The translations under genes were made by a program, and so were the position numbers. Below, piece by piece: positions 9,447 to 18,956 of a stretch of DNA of 64,000 nucleotides (its first letter is position 1; each line of letters opens with the position of its first letter). The DNA is from Heliobacterium chlorum. GTDB lineage: Bacteria; Bacillota; Desulfitobacteriia; Heliobacteriales; Heliobacteriaceae. The notes below the pieces were generated by a model, which saw only the letters and a program-made list of their open reading frames with translations, ran no database searches and was not told where the DNA came from. The DNA lies in NCBI RefSeq assembly GCF_014502795.1, contig NZ_JACVHF010000010.1:62001-126000 (forward strand). The letters run 5' to 3'.

Positions 9447-11693
9447 TTGGCGTATAGCCAGATAACAACCCTGTTGACGCTCGCCGTAAAAAAAGCCTGG
9501 CAATATAGCTTAACTCGCCGTGTCATCTTCGGCCTGGCCTTTTTTTTAACTATTACTACGATTTTATCTTATCCCTATCTGTCTCCATCGGAGACATTAG
9601 AAGCGGGAGAGGTATCCTCTAAAGACATCACATCGCCCATGACCAAAGATGTGGTCGATGAAGAAAAAACCCGCATTGCGAGGGAGCAGAAGGTCAACGC
9701 CACGCCTCCCGTCTATACTCATGACCCGAATGTAGCCAGTCGGGTAAAAAATGAGATCGGGCAAGATTTTAACGCGATCATAACGTATCAAAAGGCTCGT
9801 TCGACGAATGAAGGCGGGGCAGTCAACGGTAATGGACCCGATGAAAAGCTGGATACCTTGAAGAGCCGATTGACGGTGACCATACCAGAAGCTCTGTTGC
9901 AAAAGCTGATCGCTATGCGCCCTGAGTCATTGGCCTTTATTCAGAAGGAAACGGAAAATTTGGCCATTGAAATGTTGAATATGCCTGGACTGACGGAGGT
10001 CCTGACCGAATCCACCGATGCCGCTTCGGCGGTGCAAGGATCCAGTCGTGTCTTGCCCTACAGCATGGCAGAAGCTCGTTCGAACGTGCAAGAACGGATC
10101 AATCGATCCACTTTTTCTAAAGATGCCAAAGATACCCTGCAGTTCATTGTTCCGCTTTTTCTGCGTCCTAATGCCACCTATGACGAGGATGCGACCAAAC
10201 GGTTGCGGAATGAGGTCAGACAGAGTGTAGCCCCCTATACGATCCCCGTTCGCAAAGGAGAGATCATCATTCGCAACGGGGAAGTGGTGTCAGAAGAACA
10301 TATTCGGATTCTATCCCAACTGGATATGCTCCGAACTGGCGAAAGCTGGATGAAAACAGGCGGAATGGCGCTGCTTGTCCTGTTGAATATGTTCATCGTC
10401 ATCTGGTACCTGCGTACATACCGCCGGGACCTATACAAGGACGAGCGTTTACTCGGCCTTTTGGGGTTAATGGCCACAATGACGCTGCTGACGGCTCGGA
10501 TTATCACCAGTATTCGCCTTCATGACCAGCAAGACATCTATAATCAACTCTTGTATGTGATTCCTGTTGCCACGGGTCCCATGCTGCTGGCGATCCTCTT
10601 GGAAAGCCGAGTGGCCGTATTCATGTCATTCGTGCTAAGCGGTTTTATCGGTATCATCGCTGACTACTCCATTCCCCATGCCATCGTCGCTTGGATAGGC
10701 TCTATCGTCGGCGTATACAGCGTATCCCGCTTCAGTCAGCGCATGGACTTTGCCCGAGCCGGCTTTACCATCGCGGCAGCGAACATGGTCGCAATCTTCT
10801 CCATGGGTCTAGCGACAGGAGTTAAATTGCGTGTTCTGGCCACCTATGGAGTGCCGATGGGTGTGATCAACGGCATTTTGTCGGCCGTCTTCATGATCGG
10901 CTCGTTACCATACTTAGAATCTGCTTTTAAATTGACCACCTCTGTGAAGCTCTTAGAGCTGGCGAACCCGAACCGCCCTCTGTTGCGGCGCCTCTTGATG
11001 GAAGCACCAGGAACATACCATCATAGCTTGCTCGTCGGGAATCTAGGTGAAGCGGCTGCGGAGGCGATCGGTGCAGACACACTGCTCGTCCGGGTAGGCG
11101 CCTATTATCACGATATCGGCAAAGTGCGCCGTCCAGCCTTTTTCATCGAAAACCAATCCCAAGGGCAGAACCCTCATGATAAGATTGCACCGACTTTGAG
11201 TACGCTGATCATCACATCCCATGTCAAAGACGGTGTGGAGATGTGCCGTGAGGCAGGATTACCTCCACAAGTCGTTGATTTAGTGGAGCAGCATCACGGT
11301 GTAACCCTTGTATCATATTTCTATCATCGAGCCTTAGAAGCGGATCGTACTGAATCGGTTCAAGAAAAGGATTTCCGCTATGAAGGGCCAAAACCGCAGA
11401 CGAAAGAAGCTGCCCTGGTGATGCTGGCCGATACGGTGGAGGCAGCTGTCCGTTCTCTTCCTCAGCCGACACCCGGTAAAATCGAAGGGCTCGTTCGCAA
11501 ACTCATCAAAGAAAAACTCAACGACGGCCAATTGGAAGAGTCTGATCTGACCTTCAAAGACCTGGATCGGGTGGCGCAAGCTTTTTGCCGGGTCCTGAAC
11601 GGAATCTATCATACACGAATTGAGTATCCTGAAGGCATGACGAAAGAATTGGAAGGAAGGAAGAACCGAAGTGGAACTGTATATAGTGGATGA
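9447..11693 (+). CDS. pgpH: Cyclic-di-AMP phosphodiesterase PgpH (7TM-HD)
   Basis: Membrane hydrolase (YqfF) that cleaves c-di-AMP. Order: N-terminal membrane segment (about 25-45), an outer 7TMR-HDED domain, a seven-helix membrane block (about 300-500) and a cytosolic HD domain with HHSLLVGN, YYHDIGKVRRP and EQHHGVT metal-binding motifs. 748 residues. The start is TTG 9447 after GAGGTGA. It overlaps ybeY by 23 bp, and the order phoH-pgpH-ybeY is conserved in Firmicutes. Confidence 0.95.
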   Translation: MAYSQITTLLTLAVKKAWQYSLTRRVIFGLAFFLTITTILSYPYLSPSETLEAGEVSSKDITSPMTKDVVDEEKTRIAREQKVNATPPVYTHDPNVASRVKNEIGQDFNAIITYQKARSTNEGGAVNGNGPDEKLDTLKSRLTVTIPEALLQKLIAMRPESLAFIQKETENLAIEMLNMPGLTEVLTESTDAASAVQGSSRVLPYSMAEARSNVQERINRSTFSKDAKDTLQFIVPLFLRPNATYDEDATKRLRNEVRQSVAPYTIPVRKGEIIIRNGEVVSEEHIRILSQLDMLRTGESWMKTGGMALLVLLNMFIVIWYLRTYRRDLYKDERLLGLLGLMATMTLLTARIITSIRLHDQQDIYNQLLYVIPVATGPMLLAILLESRVAVFMSFVLSGFIGIIADYSIPHAIVAWIGSIVGVYSVSRFSQRMDFARAGFTIAAANMVAIFSMGLATGVKLRVLATYGVPMGVINGILSAVFMIGSLPYLESAFKLTTSVKLLELANPNRPLLRRLLMEAPGTYHHSLLVGNLGEAAAEAIGADTLLVRVGAYYHDIGKVRRPAFFIENQSQGQNPHDKIAPTLSTLIITSHVKDGVEMCREAGLPPQVVDLVEQHHGVTLVSYFYHRALEADRTESVQEKDFRYEGPKPQTKEAALVMLADTVEAAVRSLPQPTPGKIEGLVRKLIKEKLNDGQLEESDLTFKDLDRVAQAFCRVLNGIYHTRIEYPEGMTKELEGRKNRSGTVYSG

Positions 11694-12159
11694 ACGAGAT
11701 GAAATATCCTTAACTCCCGATGAGGAAGAAACATGGCAACTCCTCTTTGAACAATTGGCCTTACTATGCCTGGAGGAGGCCAACCATCCTGTCGAAGATA
11801 CGGAAATCAGCCTCGTTCTCACCGATGACGAAAAAATCCGTACGATGAACCTGCAATATCGCAATATCGATGCACCGACTGATGTGCTATCCTTCGCCAT
11901 GGAAGAGCAGACCGATGATGAGCCCGAATTTGAAGATCCTTCAGCCGGTCAAATCCTCGGGGACATCATCATCTCTGTAGAAACGGCGGAACGGCAGGCT
12001 AAAGAATACGGACACTCGCTGGAACGGGAGATGGGCTTCCTCTTTGTCCATGGTATGTTCCACCTGCTCGGTTATGATCATCAAGAAGAGGAAGATACTC
12101 GCGCCATGCGAGCTGTTGAAGAGAAAGTGCTACAGAATCAAGGACTCCTGCGAGGCTAA
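11671..12159 (+). CDS. ybeY: Endoribonuclease YbeY
   Basis: Single-strand endoribonuclease needed for 16S rRNA 3'-end maturation and ribosome quality control. The zinc motif HGMFHLLGYDH is complete. The GTG start at 11671 lies inside the pgpH gene and follows GGAAGGAAGG. 162 residues. Eight bases separate it from dgkA. Confidence 0.96.
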   Translation: MELYIVDERDEISLTPDEEETWQLLFEQLALLCLEEANHPVEDTEISLVLTDDEKIRTMNLQYRNIDAPTDVLSFAMEEQTDDEPEFEDPSAGQILGDIIISVETAERQAKEYGHSLEREMGFLFVHGMFHLLGYDHQEEEDTRAMRAVEEKVLQNQGLLRG

Positions 12160-12167
12160 CTTAGAGG

Positions 12168-12524
12168 ATGAACTGGGCAACATTTTTTCGCTCCTTCGTC
12201 TACGCGGCCCGTGGAATCAGCTGGGTTGTCCAAACCCAGCAGAATATGCGTGTTCATGTCGCTGCCGCTGTGACGACCATGGCGATGGCCGCTTGGTTTC
12301 GATTGGGCGGTTGGGAACTGGCTTGGGTTGTCACAGCGGTTTTTCTGGTTCTTTCTGCGGAGGCTTTTAACTCCGCCATTGAAGCGGCGATCGATCGAAT
12401 CGGACCGGAGCGGCATCCCCTTGCTGGCGCTGCCAAGGATGCTGCTGCGGGAGCCGTTCTCATCCTGGCGATTCACGCCGTCATCGCCGGTATCTTCGTC
12501 TTTGGGCCAAGAATCCTGCAGTAG
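12168..12524 (+). CDS. dgkA: Undecaprenol/diacylglycerol kinase DgkA
   Basis: Small trimeric-type membrane kinase (118 residues) that phosphorylates undecaprenol or diacylglycerol. Three hydrophobic helices are visible, with the catalytic Glu motif in SAEAFNSAIEAAIDRIG and the conserved KDAAAGAVL near the last helix. In Firmicutes the YbeY-linked copy is usually an undecaprenol kinase that refills the lipid carrier for wall synthesis. It is tightly packed between ybeY and cdd. Confidence 0.94.
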   Translation: MNWATFFRSFVYAARGISWVVQTQQNMRVHVAAAVTTMAMAAWFRLGGWELAWVVTAVFLVLSAEAFNSAIEAAIDRIGPERHPLAGAAKDAAAGAVLILAIHAVIAGIFVFGPRILQ

Positions 12525-12541
12525 TGGAAGGAAAGTGGCTT

Positions 12542-12967
12542 ATGACCAGTCATCAGGAAGGCTTATCCACCATTTCAGAAGCACTTTTGTCAGAACTGAT
12601 TGCACAAGCTCGAAAGGCTCGAGATAAGGCATATGCACCCTATTCCCGGTTCCGTGTCGGTGCGGCCCTGATCGGGGAAGACGGCAAGATTTATAGCGGC
12701 TGCAATGTTGAAAACAGTTCTTTCGGTTTGACCAATTGTGCTGAACGAACGGCTATATTTAAGGCTGTATCGGAAGGTTGTCAACAATTTCGGCTCTTGG
12801 TGCTGACTTCGGATGCAAAGGAGCCTGTAACCCCTTGTGGCGCTTGCCGCCAAGTGATGGCCGAGTTTGCTCCCCAGATGAGCGTCATCATGATCGACAA
12901 CGAAGATCGCTGTCAGGTCTTGTCTGTAAGCCAGTTGCTTCCCGGAATGTTTACGTTAACGCAATAA
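12542..12967 (+). CDS. cdd: Cytidine deaminase
   Basis: Zinc enzyme deaminating cytidine and deoxycytidine in pyrimidine salvage. Catalytic motif NCAERTAIF (Cys, Glu) and PCGACRQ (two Cys) make the small tetrameric type with three cysteine ligands. ATG 12542 is preferred because GGAAGGAAAG lies six bases before it; GTG 12524 in the same frame overlaps the dgkA stop. 141 residues. It leads into era, as in Bacillus. Confidence 0.95.
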   Translation: MTSHQEGLSTISEALLSELIAQARKARDKAYAPYSRFRVGAALIGEDGKIYSGCNVENSSFGLTNCAERTAIFKAVSEGCQQFRLLVLTSDAKEPVTPCGACRQVMAEFAPQMSVIMIDNEDRCQVLSVSQLLPGMFTLTQ

Positions 12968-12990
12968 CCATCTTGTTGAGGTGACCTTAT

Positions 12991-14001
12991 TTGGCAGAAA
13001 AATTCCGTGTTCTCCGGCGGTACAAGCGAGATAAAGTGAATCGTGAAAAATCGCCGAAATCCCCAAACGAAGAGGTACGTACCATACCTTCCGTGACCGA
13101 AAAAAAGAACCTCCGTTCCGGCTTTATCAGCATCATCGGACGGCCGAACGTCGGTAAGTCGACCCTGATGAATCAGTTGATCGGCCAAAAAGTGGCGATC
13201 ATGTCGGATAAACCACAGACGACACGCAACCGAATCGTTGGAGTGCTCAATGACCCCCTCGGTCAGGCTGTTTTTCTCGATACACCAGGTATTCATAAAC
13301 CGAAACATAAACTCGGCGAAATCATGGTCACGACGGCCCGGAAGACCTTAAACGAGGTCGATCTGATCTTATACGTCGTGGACGTGACCGAAGAGCCTGG
13401 CGGAGGGGAGCAGTTCATCAGCAATCTGCTGAAGGAAGTCAAAACACCGATCTTCTTGGTTGTAAACAAACTGGACGCTATCACCCGGGAAGAAGGCCTA
13501 AAACGGATTGCCCAATATTCGCAGCTCGTCTCCTGGCAGGAAGTTATCCCGGTATCGGCGAAGGAAAAGACGAACTTAGATACCTTAAGAGATCTGATCT
13601 TCGGACGACTGGAAGAAGGACCGCTCTATTATCCGGCTGATGCCGTTACCGACCAACCGGAAAGACAACTGATGGCTGAACTGGTCCGGGAGAAGGTTCT
13701 ACTGGCGACCCGAGAAGAGATTCCCCATTCGGTGGCTGTTGTCATCGAATACTTGCAGGACACGCCTCGGGGCGGCTTAGTCGTTCACGCTACGATCTAT
13801 ACAGAACGTGATTCTCAAAAGGGGATTTTGATCGGAAAAGGCGGTTCATTGCTCAAGCAGGTGGGCCAACAAGCCCGCCAAGAAATCGAAGCACTTCTCG
13901 GTACGTCGATCTATCTAGAACTCTGGGTCAAGGTGAAAAAAGACTGGCGCCATCGCCCTGATGTTCTCCGATCCTTTGGATTCGACGACCGAAAAGACTA
14001 A
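12991..14001 (+). CDS. era: GTPase Era with N-terminal extension
   Basis: GTPase that binds the 3' end of 16S rRNA in 30S assembly. G1 is GRPNVGKST, G3 DTPG, G4 NKLD; a C-terminal KH domain ends with WVKVKKDWR. The start TTG 12991 has GAGGTGACC upstream and gives 336 residues, about 40 more than usual. The extra N-terminus is basic and charged (RRYKRDKVNREKSPKSP) before RSGFISIIGRPN. No better start is visible before the G domain. Confidence 0.95.
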   Translation: MAEKFRVLRRYKRDKVNREKSPKSPNEEVRTIPSVTEKKNLRSGFISIIGRPNVGKSTLMNQLIGQKVAIMSDKPQTTRNRIVGVLNDPLGQAVFLDTPGIHKPKHKLGEIMVTTARKTLNEVDLILYVVDVTEEPGGGEQFISNLLKEVKTPIFLVVNKLDAITREEGLKRIAQYSQLVSWQEVIPVSAKEKTNLDTLRDLIFGRLEEGPLYYPADAVTDQPERQLMAELVREKVLLATREEIPHSVAVVIEYLQDTPRGGLVVHATIYTERDSQKGILIGKGGSLLKQVGQQARQEIEALLGTSIYLELWVKVKKDWRHRPDVLRSFGFDDRKD

Positions 14002-14014
14002 AGGGGGCTGGAAG

Positions 14015-14692
14015 ATGTCCAGCCAATGGACGAAAGATCAAGTGGCCCGTACTATCGATCATACGTTACTAAAACCGGATGCGGTGGAAGCGGAAATCGT
14101 CTCGCTTTGTCGGGAGGCGGTGGCAAACCGTTTTGCCGCTGTATGTGTGAACCCTATCTGGGTACCAACTTGTGCGAAACATTTAAAAAATGAGTCCGTC
14201 AAGGTGGCGACGGTGATCGGTTTTCCCCTCGGTGCAAACTGTACGGAGATCAAAGCGAAAGAAGCCCAAGCTGCCCTGCAGGCAGGCGCGGCCGAACTGG
14301 ATATGGTGTTGAATGTGGGCTGGGCAAAACAGGGCCATTGGGATAAAGTACAAGAGGATATCGCCGCGGTTGTCGAAGAAGCGCGGCAATATCCCGGGGC
14401 TGTCGTTAAGGTGATCCTGGAGACGGCCTTCCTTTCCGACGATGAAATCGTGGAAGCTTGTCACCGCTCCGTCCAAGCCGGTGCCGAATTCGTCAAGACC
14501 TCAACTGGTTTCGGACCGGCAGGCGCCACTGTGGAACATGTGGCTTTGATGCGCCGGGCTGTCGGAGATCGGGCAAAGGTTAAAGCTTCAGGGGGCATCC
14601 GAACAGCGGAAAAGGCAGCGCAGATGCTCTCTGCCGGTGCCGATCGGTTAGGTACAAGTGCGTCCATCGCTATTTTGAACGGATTCGCTTGA
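14015..14692 (+). CDS. deoC: Deoxyribose-phosphate aldolase
   Basis: Class I aldolase splitting 2-deoxyribose 5-phosphate into glyceraldehyde 3-phosphate and acetaldehyde, the last step of deoxynucleoside catabolism. Schiff-base lysine in FVKTSTGFGPAGAT, further TIM-barrel motifs TIDHTLLKPDA and KASGGIRT. ATG 14015 follows AAGGGGGCTGG; 225 residues. Its place between era and recO is unusual compared with Bacillus, but it suits the upstream cdd gene, since both serve nucleoside salvage. Confidence 0.96.
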   Translation: MSSQWTKDQVARTIDHTLLKPDAVEAEIVSLCREAVANRFAAVCVNPIWVPTCAKHLKNESVKVATVIGFPLGANCTEIKAKEAQAALQAGAAELDMVLNVGWAKQGHWDKVQEDIAAVVEEARQYPGAVVKVILETAFLSDDEIVEACHRSVQAGAEFVKTSTGFGPAGATVEHVALMRRAVGDRAKVKASGGIRTAEKAAQMLSAGADRLGTSASIAILNGFA

Positions 14693-14726
14693 TAAGCGAT
14701 TTTTTGGGCCGACGGGGGCGGAAACG

Positions 14727-15521
14727 TTGCGTGTATATCGTACAGAAGCGTTGATCTTGAGGTGCCGTAATTACGGCGAAGCAGACCGCTTGCTCACCCT
14801 GTTGACACCGGAACGGGGCAAGGTTTCGGCTATCGCCAAAGGGGTGCGTAAGCCCAAAAGTCGACTCCGTTCAGGAACGCAGCCGCTGACTCATTGTCAC
14901 TTGGTTCTCTACGAAGGCCGCAATTTGCATACGATTACACAGGCTGAAGCGCTGGAGTCTTTTGCAGGACTGCAAGGGGACATCGATCGGTTCGCCCACG
15001 CCTCCTTAATGGCCGAACTGGTCGATAAATTCAGCCCGGAACAGGGCGGTTCTGACCTCTATCCGCTGCTGCTTACCTTTTGGCATCTCCTTATTGTCTT
15101 TTCTCCGCCTATCGTAACCCGCCTTTTTGAGCTGCGATTGTTGGCTCTGCTCGGCTATTGTCCCGAGTTATATCACTGTATCGATTGCGGTGAACCGTTA
15201 GATGAGAAACCCTCCTTCGCTGAAGGGAAGCCCGTTAACTACTCGCCTTCATTAGGCGGAATCATCGGCCATTGCTGTCGCCATCGCCACCCTGATGCAC
15301 TTTCCGTCGCCGCCAGCACGATCGCACTTCTGCGCCATATGTTGATGATGGATCCCCGTCATATCGAACGAATCAAAGCCGGGGAAAAGGTGATGGGTCA
15401 AGTGACCAAGATGTTGCGAGACACGATTCGCTGCCGTCATGACGGCCATGTTCGCTCCTGGAGCGTATTGGAGGATTTATCGACGGGAAAGGCTGATTTC
15501 AGCAGGAGTAAAGAACCTTGA
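14727..15521 (+). CDS. recO: DNA repair protein RecO
   Basis: Recombination mediator that loads RecA with RecR. It has the N-terminal OB fold (VYRTEALILRCRNYGEADRLLTLLTPERGK) and a helical middle with CPELYHCIDCGE, which holds zinc-type cysteines. TTG start at 14727 after a GGGGGCGG ribosome-binding site; 264 residues. It ends the long yqfC-recO operon; a terminator follows directly. Confidence 0.95.
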   Translation: MRVYRTEALILRCRNYGEADRLLTLLTPERGKVSAIAKGVRKPKSRLRSGTQPLTHCHLVLYEGRNLHTITQAEALESFAGLQGDIDRFAHASLMAELVDKFSPEQGGSDLYPLLLTFWHLLIVFSPPIVTRLFELRLLALLGYCPELYHCIDCGEPLDEKPSFAEGKPVNYSPSLGGIIGHCCRHRHPDALSVAASTIALLRHMLMMDPRHIERIKAGEKVMGQVTKMLRDTIRCRHDGHVRSWSVLEDLSTGKADFSRSKEP

Positions 15522-15565
15522 TGCCCTGGAATCCAGAGTGGTTTCCAGGGCACGCCTTTGTTTGC
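15522..15565 (+). terminator. Terminator after recO
   Basis: Ten-base arms TGCCCTGGAA (15522-15531) and TTCCAGGGCA (15543-15552). The following CGCCTTTGTTTG is only moderately T-rich. Confidence 0.7.
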
Positions 15566-15585
15566 AGATTTTAATACGACTGCAT

Positions 15586-15614
15586 TTCGATTCGGAATCG
15601 TTTTATGTTAAAAT
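15586..15614 (+). promoter_or_regulatory. Probable promoter of glyQS
   Basis: Extended -10 element TGTTAAAAT (15606-15614) with a weak TTCGAT 17 bases upstream. No T-box leader was recognised in the short gap before glyQ, although glyQS often has one in other Firmicutes. Confidence 0.5.
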
Positions 15615-15691
15615 GAAGTTTGTTCCACTCTGGATATTTCACCAAGAGTGTGCGTAAATATGGCATTTCCGTTCAAGGAGGGTACCCGGAC

Positions 15692-16591
15692 GTGAATTTT
15701 CAAGAGATCATCTTATCACTGAACCAGTTCTGGGGTGAACAAGGGTGCATCATCCAACAGCCCTACGATATCGAAAAAGGGGCTGGTACGATGAACCCTG
15801 CCACTTTTTTGCGGGCTTTGGGACCGGAGCCTTGGAATGTGGCTTATGTGGAACCGTCTCGTCGTCCTACTGACGGTCGCTACGGCGAAAACCCGAACCG
15901 TTTACAACATTATTATCAATATCAAGTCATCCTCAAGCCGTCGCCCGATGACGTCTTGGAGATGTACCTGGACAGCCTGCGCCGCCTGGGCATTGACCCA
16001 CTGAAGCATGACATTCGTTTTGTTGAAGACAACTGGGAATCGCCCACTTTGGGCGCTTGGGGACTCGGTTGGGAAGTATGGCTCGACGGAATGGAGGTCA
16101 CCCAATTCACCTACTTCCAGCAATGCGGAGGCATCGACTGTAAACCTGTCTGTGCGGAAATCACCTATGGTTTGGAACGGATAGCGACCTTCATTCAGCA
16201 AAAAGATTCTGTCTTTGATATTGAATGGGTGGACGGCATCACATACGGCGATGTTCATCACCAAGGGGAAGTGGATTACTCTCATTACAATTTCGAGTTA
16301 GCCGATGTGGAGGCGCTTTTTACCTTCTTCGACATGTATGAAAAAGAGGCTCTGCGAGTGATTGAAAAAGGCCTCGTTCAACCCGCTTATGATTATGTAT
16401 TGAAGTGTTCGCACACCTTCAACCTGCTCGACGCCAGAGGTGCCATCTCGGTAACGGAACGGACGGGTTACATCGCCAGGGTCCGTAATTTGGCCCGTGT
16501 CTGTGCCCAGGGCTATGTAAAACAGCGGGAAAAACTCGGTTATCCGCTGATCAAAGATAAGGCTCTGCGAGCAAAGCTCGGTCTGGATTAA
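15692..16591 (+). CDS. glyQ: Glycyl-tRNA synthetase alpha subunit
   Basis: Catalytic class II subunit of the bacterial heterotetrameric glycyl-tRNA synthetase. The sequence is strongly recognisable ([55 protein letters not shown]). GTG 15692 follows AAGGAGG by ten bases; 299 residues. The frame is open further upstream, but that part is not GlyQ-like. It pairs with glyS 26 bp downstream. Confidence 0.97.
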   Translation: MNFQEIILSLNQFWGEQGCIIQQPYDIEKGAGTMNPATFLRALGPEPWNVAYVEPSRRPTDGRYGENPNRLQHYYQYQVILKPSPDDVLEMYLDSLRRLGIDPLKHDIRFVEDNWESPTLGAWGLGWEVWLDGMEVTQFTYFQQCGGIDCKPVCAEITYGLERIATFIQQKDSVFDIEWVDGITYGDVHHQGEVDYSHYNFELADVEALFTFFDMYEKEALRVIEKGLVQPAYDYVLKCSHTFNLLDARGAISVTERTGYIARVRNLARVCAQGYVKQREKLGYPLIKDKALRAKLGLD

Positions 16592-16617
16592 TTCTAAGGA
16601 CGTTGAGGAGGATACCC

Positions 16618-18693
16618 GTGGAAACTCGCGATTTACTGCTAGAGATCGGTACAGAAGAAATCCCGGCGAAGTTTATGGCCCCGACTCTGGCTCAATTAAA
16701 AGATCTCGCCGATAAAGGTTTGCAAGAAGTCCGGCTTTCCTTCACTGAGACAAAAACATACGGAACGCCTCGACGCTTGGTGCTCATGGTCAAAGGCGTT
16801 GCGACCCGTCAAGATGATCTGGAGTTGGAAGTAAAAGGCCCTGCCGTCAAAGCAGCCTATGACAGTGAGGGAAACCCCACCAAAGCGGTGCAAGGATTTG
16901 CCCGTTCCCAAGGGGTCGACATTTCGTCACTGATCACGAAAGAACTTTCGGGCGTACCTTATGTATATGCAATCCGCAAAGAAACAGGGCGTTCCGCCCA
17001 AGAAGTGCTCCCTCAACTCTTGCGAAACTGTATATCTGGATTAAACTTCCCGAAACCGATGCGTTGGGCTTGGGGAGATACCCGTTTTGCCCGCCCCATC
17101 CGCCGGCTCGTCGCCCTTTTTGGGGAAGACATCCTGCCTCTCGAGATCGAAGGAGTCATTGCCGGACGGACGACTACAGGTCACCGCTTCCTCGGTGGCG
17201 GATCGATTACGCTGGCCAATCCTGGCGAATACCTGGAAAAGATGGAGCAAGCTTTTGTCGTCGTCGATCATGAGAAGCGTAAAGCTATGATCTGGCAGCA
17301 AATTACCGACCTGGCCGCTTCAGAGGGCGGGACTGTGGAAGAAGATCCTGGTCTGCTCGAGGAAATCAATCATCTCGTTGAATATCCAACGGCACTGTGT
17401 GGACAAGTCGATCCCTCCTTCATGCACTTGCCTGCGGAAGTGATCATCACGCCGATGAAAGAGCACCAACGTTATTACCCGGTCAAAGACGGGGAAGGAA
17501 AGCTGTTGCCTAAGTTCATCACCGTTCGCAACGGCAATGCCGACCATCTGGATGTGGTCCGCCAGGGCAATGAGAAAGTTCTGCGTGCTCGTTTGTCTGA
17601 TGCTGCTTTCTTCTATGCGGAAGACCAAAAACAACCGCTGGCCGCTTTTGCCGATAAACTGAAAAAGATCGTTTTCCAAGAGAGTTTAGGAACCGTCTAT
17701 GAACGGGTTGAACGGGAAATCGCCTTGACCGGCATCTTAGCTGACCATCTGGGCTTTTCCGGCGATGTGAAACAGCGGGCGATGCGGGCAGCCCAGCTAG
17801 CCAAGGCTGACTTGGTCACTCACATGGTCTACGAGTTCCCAGAACTGCAAGGCATCATGGGAGAGAAATATGCTCGTCTCTCGGGAGAAGAGCCCACCGT
17901 CGCTCAGGCTATCCGGGAACATTATCAACCTCGCTTCTCCGGAGACGAGACGCCGAAGACGACAGAAGGTACTCTCGTCGCTTTGGCCGATAAACTCGAT
18001 GCTATCGTCGGCTGTTTTTCCATCGGCATCATTCCGACCGGTTCCCAAGATCCTTATGCCCTTCGTCGTCAAGCCCAAGGGATTTGCCAGATCATCCTCA
18101 GCGGGAACCTGTCCTTGTCGCTGTCGACGGCGATCGAGCAAGCGTATCACTTGTATCAAAAAGCGATAACTCCGGCTCGAAGCTTGGAAGAGGTCGAAAA
18201 AGACCTGGCCGAATTTTTCCGGCAGCGGCTGCGTTATCTCCTCGGCGAAGAAGGGATTCGATATGATGTCATCGAGGCTGTCCTCGCCGAAGGGATTGAT
18301 CAACCCCTCGAAGTGTTTAAACGGGCCAAAGCACTGACGGCTTTGCGGAGTGTCGATGCCTTCTCTGCATTGATTACAGCCTATACCCGGGCCGCCAATC
18401 TGGCTAAAAAGGGCGGTCAAGAGCCGATTCGTCCCGAACTGTTCGAATCTCCATCGGAGAAAGAACTTTACGAGGCCCTCGAACAAGCGCAAGCGAAGAT
18501 CGAACAGTCTCAAAGCGACTATGATGTGACTTTACGAGCGCTCGCTGAACTGCGTCCGGCTGTAGACCACTTTTTTGATGCGGTTATGGTCATGGCGGAG
18601 AAGGCTGACGTGCGAGAAAACCGCTTAGCCCTGCTGAATGAGGTCGTCGGCTTGACGGCAGGCATTGCCGATTTAAGTAAAATTGTCGACTAG
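16618..18693 (+). CDS. glyS: Glycyl-tRNA synthetase beta subunit
   Basis: tRNA-binding subunit of glycyl-tRNA synthetase, 691 residues. It starts ETRDLLLEIGTEEIPAKFM and has a central HD-type region and a C-terminal DALR-like anticodon domain (ENRLALLNEVVGLT). GTG 16618 is chosen because TTGAGGAGG lies just before it; the upstream TTG is part of that site. Confidence 0.97.
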   Translation: METRDLLLEIGTEEIPAKFMAPTLAQLKDLADKGLQEVRLSFTETKTYGTPRRLVLMVKGVATRQDDLELEVKGPAVKAAYDSEGNPTKAVQGFARSQGVDISSLITKELSGVPYVYAIRKETGRSAQEVLPQLLRNCISGLNFPKPMRWAWGDTRFARPIRRLVALFGEDILPLEIEGVIAGRTTTGHRFLGGGSITLANPGEYLEKMEQAFVVVDHEKRKAMIWQQITDLAASEGGTVEEDPGLLEEINHLVEYPTALCGQVDPSFMHLPAEVIITPMKEHQRYYPVKDGEGKLLPKFITVRNGNADHLDVVRQGNEKVLRARLSDAAFFYAEDQKQPLAAFADKLKKIVFQESLGTVYERVEREIALTGILADHLGFSGDVKQRAMRAAQLAKADLVTHMVYEFPELQGIMGEKYARLSGEEPTVAQAIREHYQPRFSGDETPKTTEGTLVALADKLDAIVGCFSIGIIPTGSQDPYALRRQAQGICQIILSGNLSLSLSTAIEQAYHLYQKAITPARSLEEVEKDLAEFFRQRLRYLLGEEGIRYDVIEAVLAEGIDQPLEVFKRAKALTALRSVDAFSALITAYTRAANLAKKGGQEPIRPELFESPSEKELYEALEQAQAKIEQSQSDYDVTLRALAELRPAVDHFFDAVMVMAEKADVRENRLALLNEVVGLTAGIADLSKIVD

Positions 18694-18719
18694 AATAAAA
18701 GGGATGTTCAAATCGTAAC

Positions 18720-18762
18720 AATAGGGGTGTATTGGCTTCTGCGAAGCCAATACACCCCTATT
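18720..18762. terminator. Perfect 20-bp hairpin after glyS
   Basis: Arms at 18720-18739 and 18743-18762 are exact reverse complements around a TGC loop. No clear T-run follows, so it is a probable terminator or a very stable mRNA end rather than a textbook one. It separates glyS from the ccpN gene group. Confidence 0.65.
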
Positions 18763-18895
18763 TACGTAGGGAAACACTGGAGAAAGATCATTCCGACACC
18801 GTAACTACACCAGCGAAGGTCTATTTTTGTGAAAATATAAGCAAAAATTGCTTGATCGCAGCAGGAAAAGGTCAGTGGATATAGTATATATCATT

Positions 18896-18930
18896 GTAGG
18901 TCATAATTAGATTTAGTATGTCATAATTAT
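18896..18930. promoter_or_regulatory. Tandem operator-like repeats before ccpN-type gene
   Basis: Two direct copies, GTAGGTCATAATTAG (18896-18910) and GTATGTCATAATTAT (18916-18930), with a 20-bp period, two helical turns. The core TATGTCATAAT closely resembles the reported CcpN box TRTGHYATAYW, with one mismatch in the second copy. An autoregulatory site, or one for the downstream ppdR-ppdK pair, is inferred. Confidence 0.55.
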
Positions 18931-18956
18931 GGCGACCAGGTGAACTTTTCCATAGG

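Noticed and set aside
15553-15691. T-box riboswitch before glyQS
   Set aside because: The gap after the recO terminator is about 130 bp and no T-box consensus or antiterminator was found.
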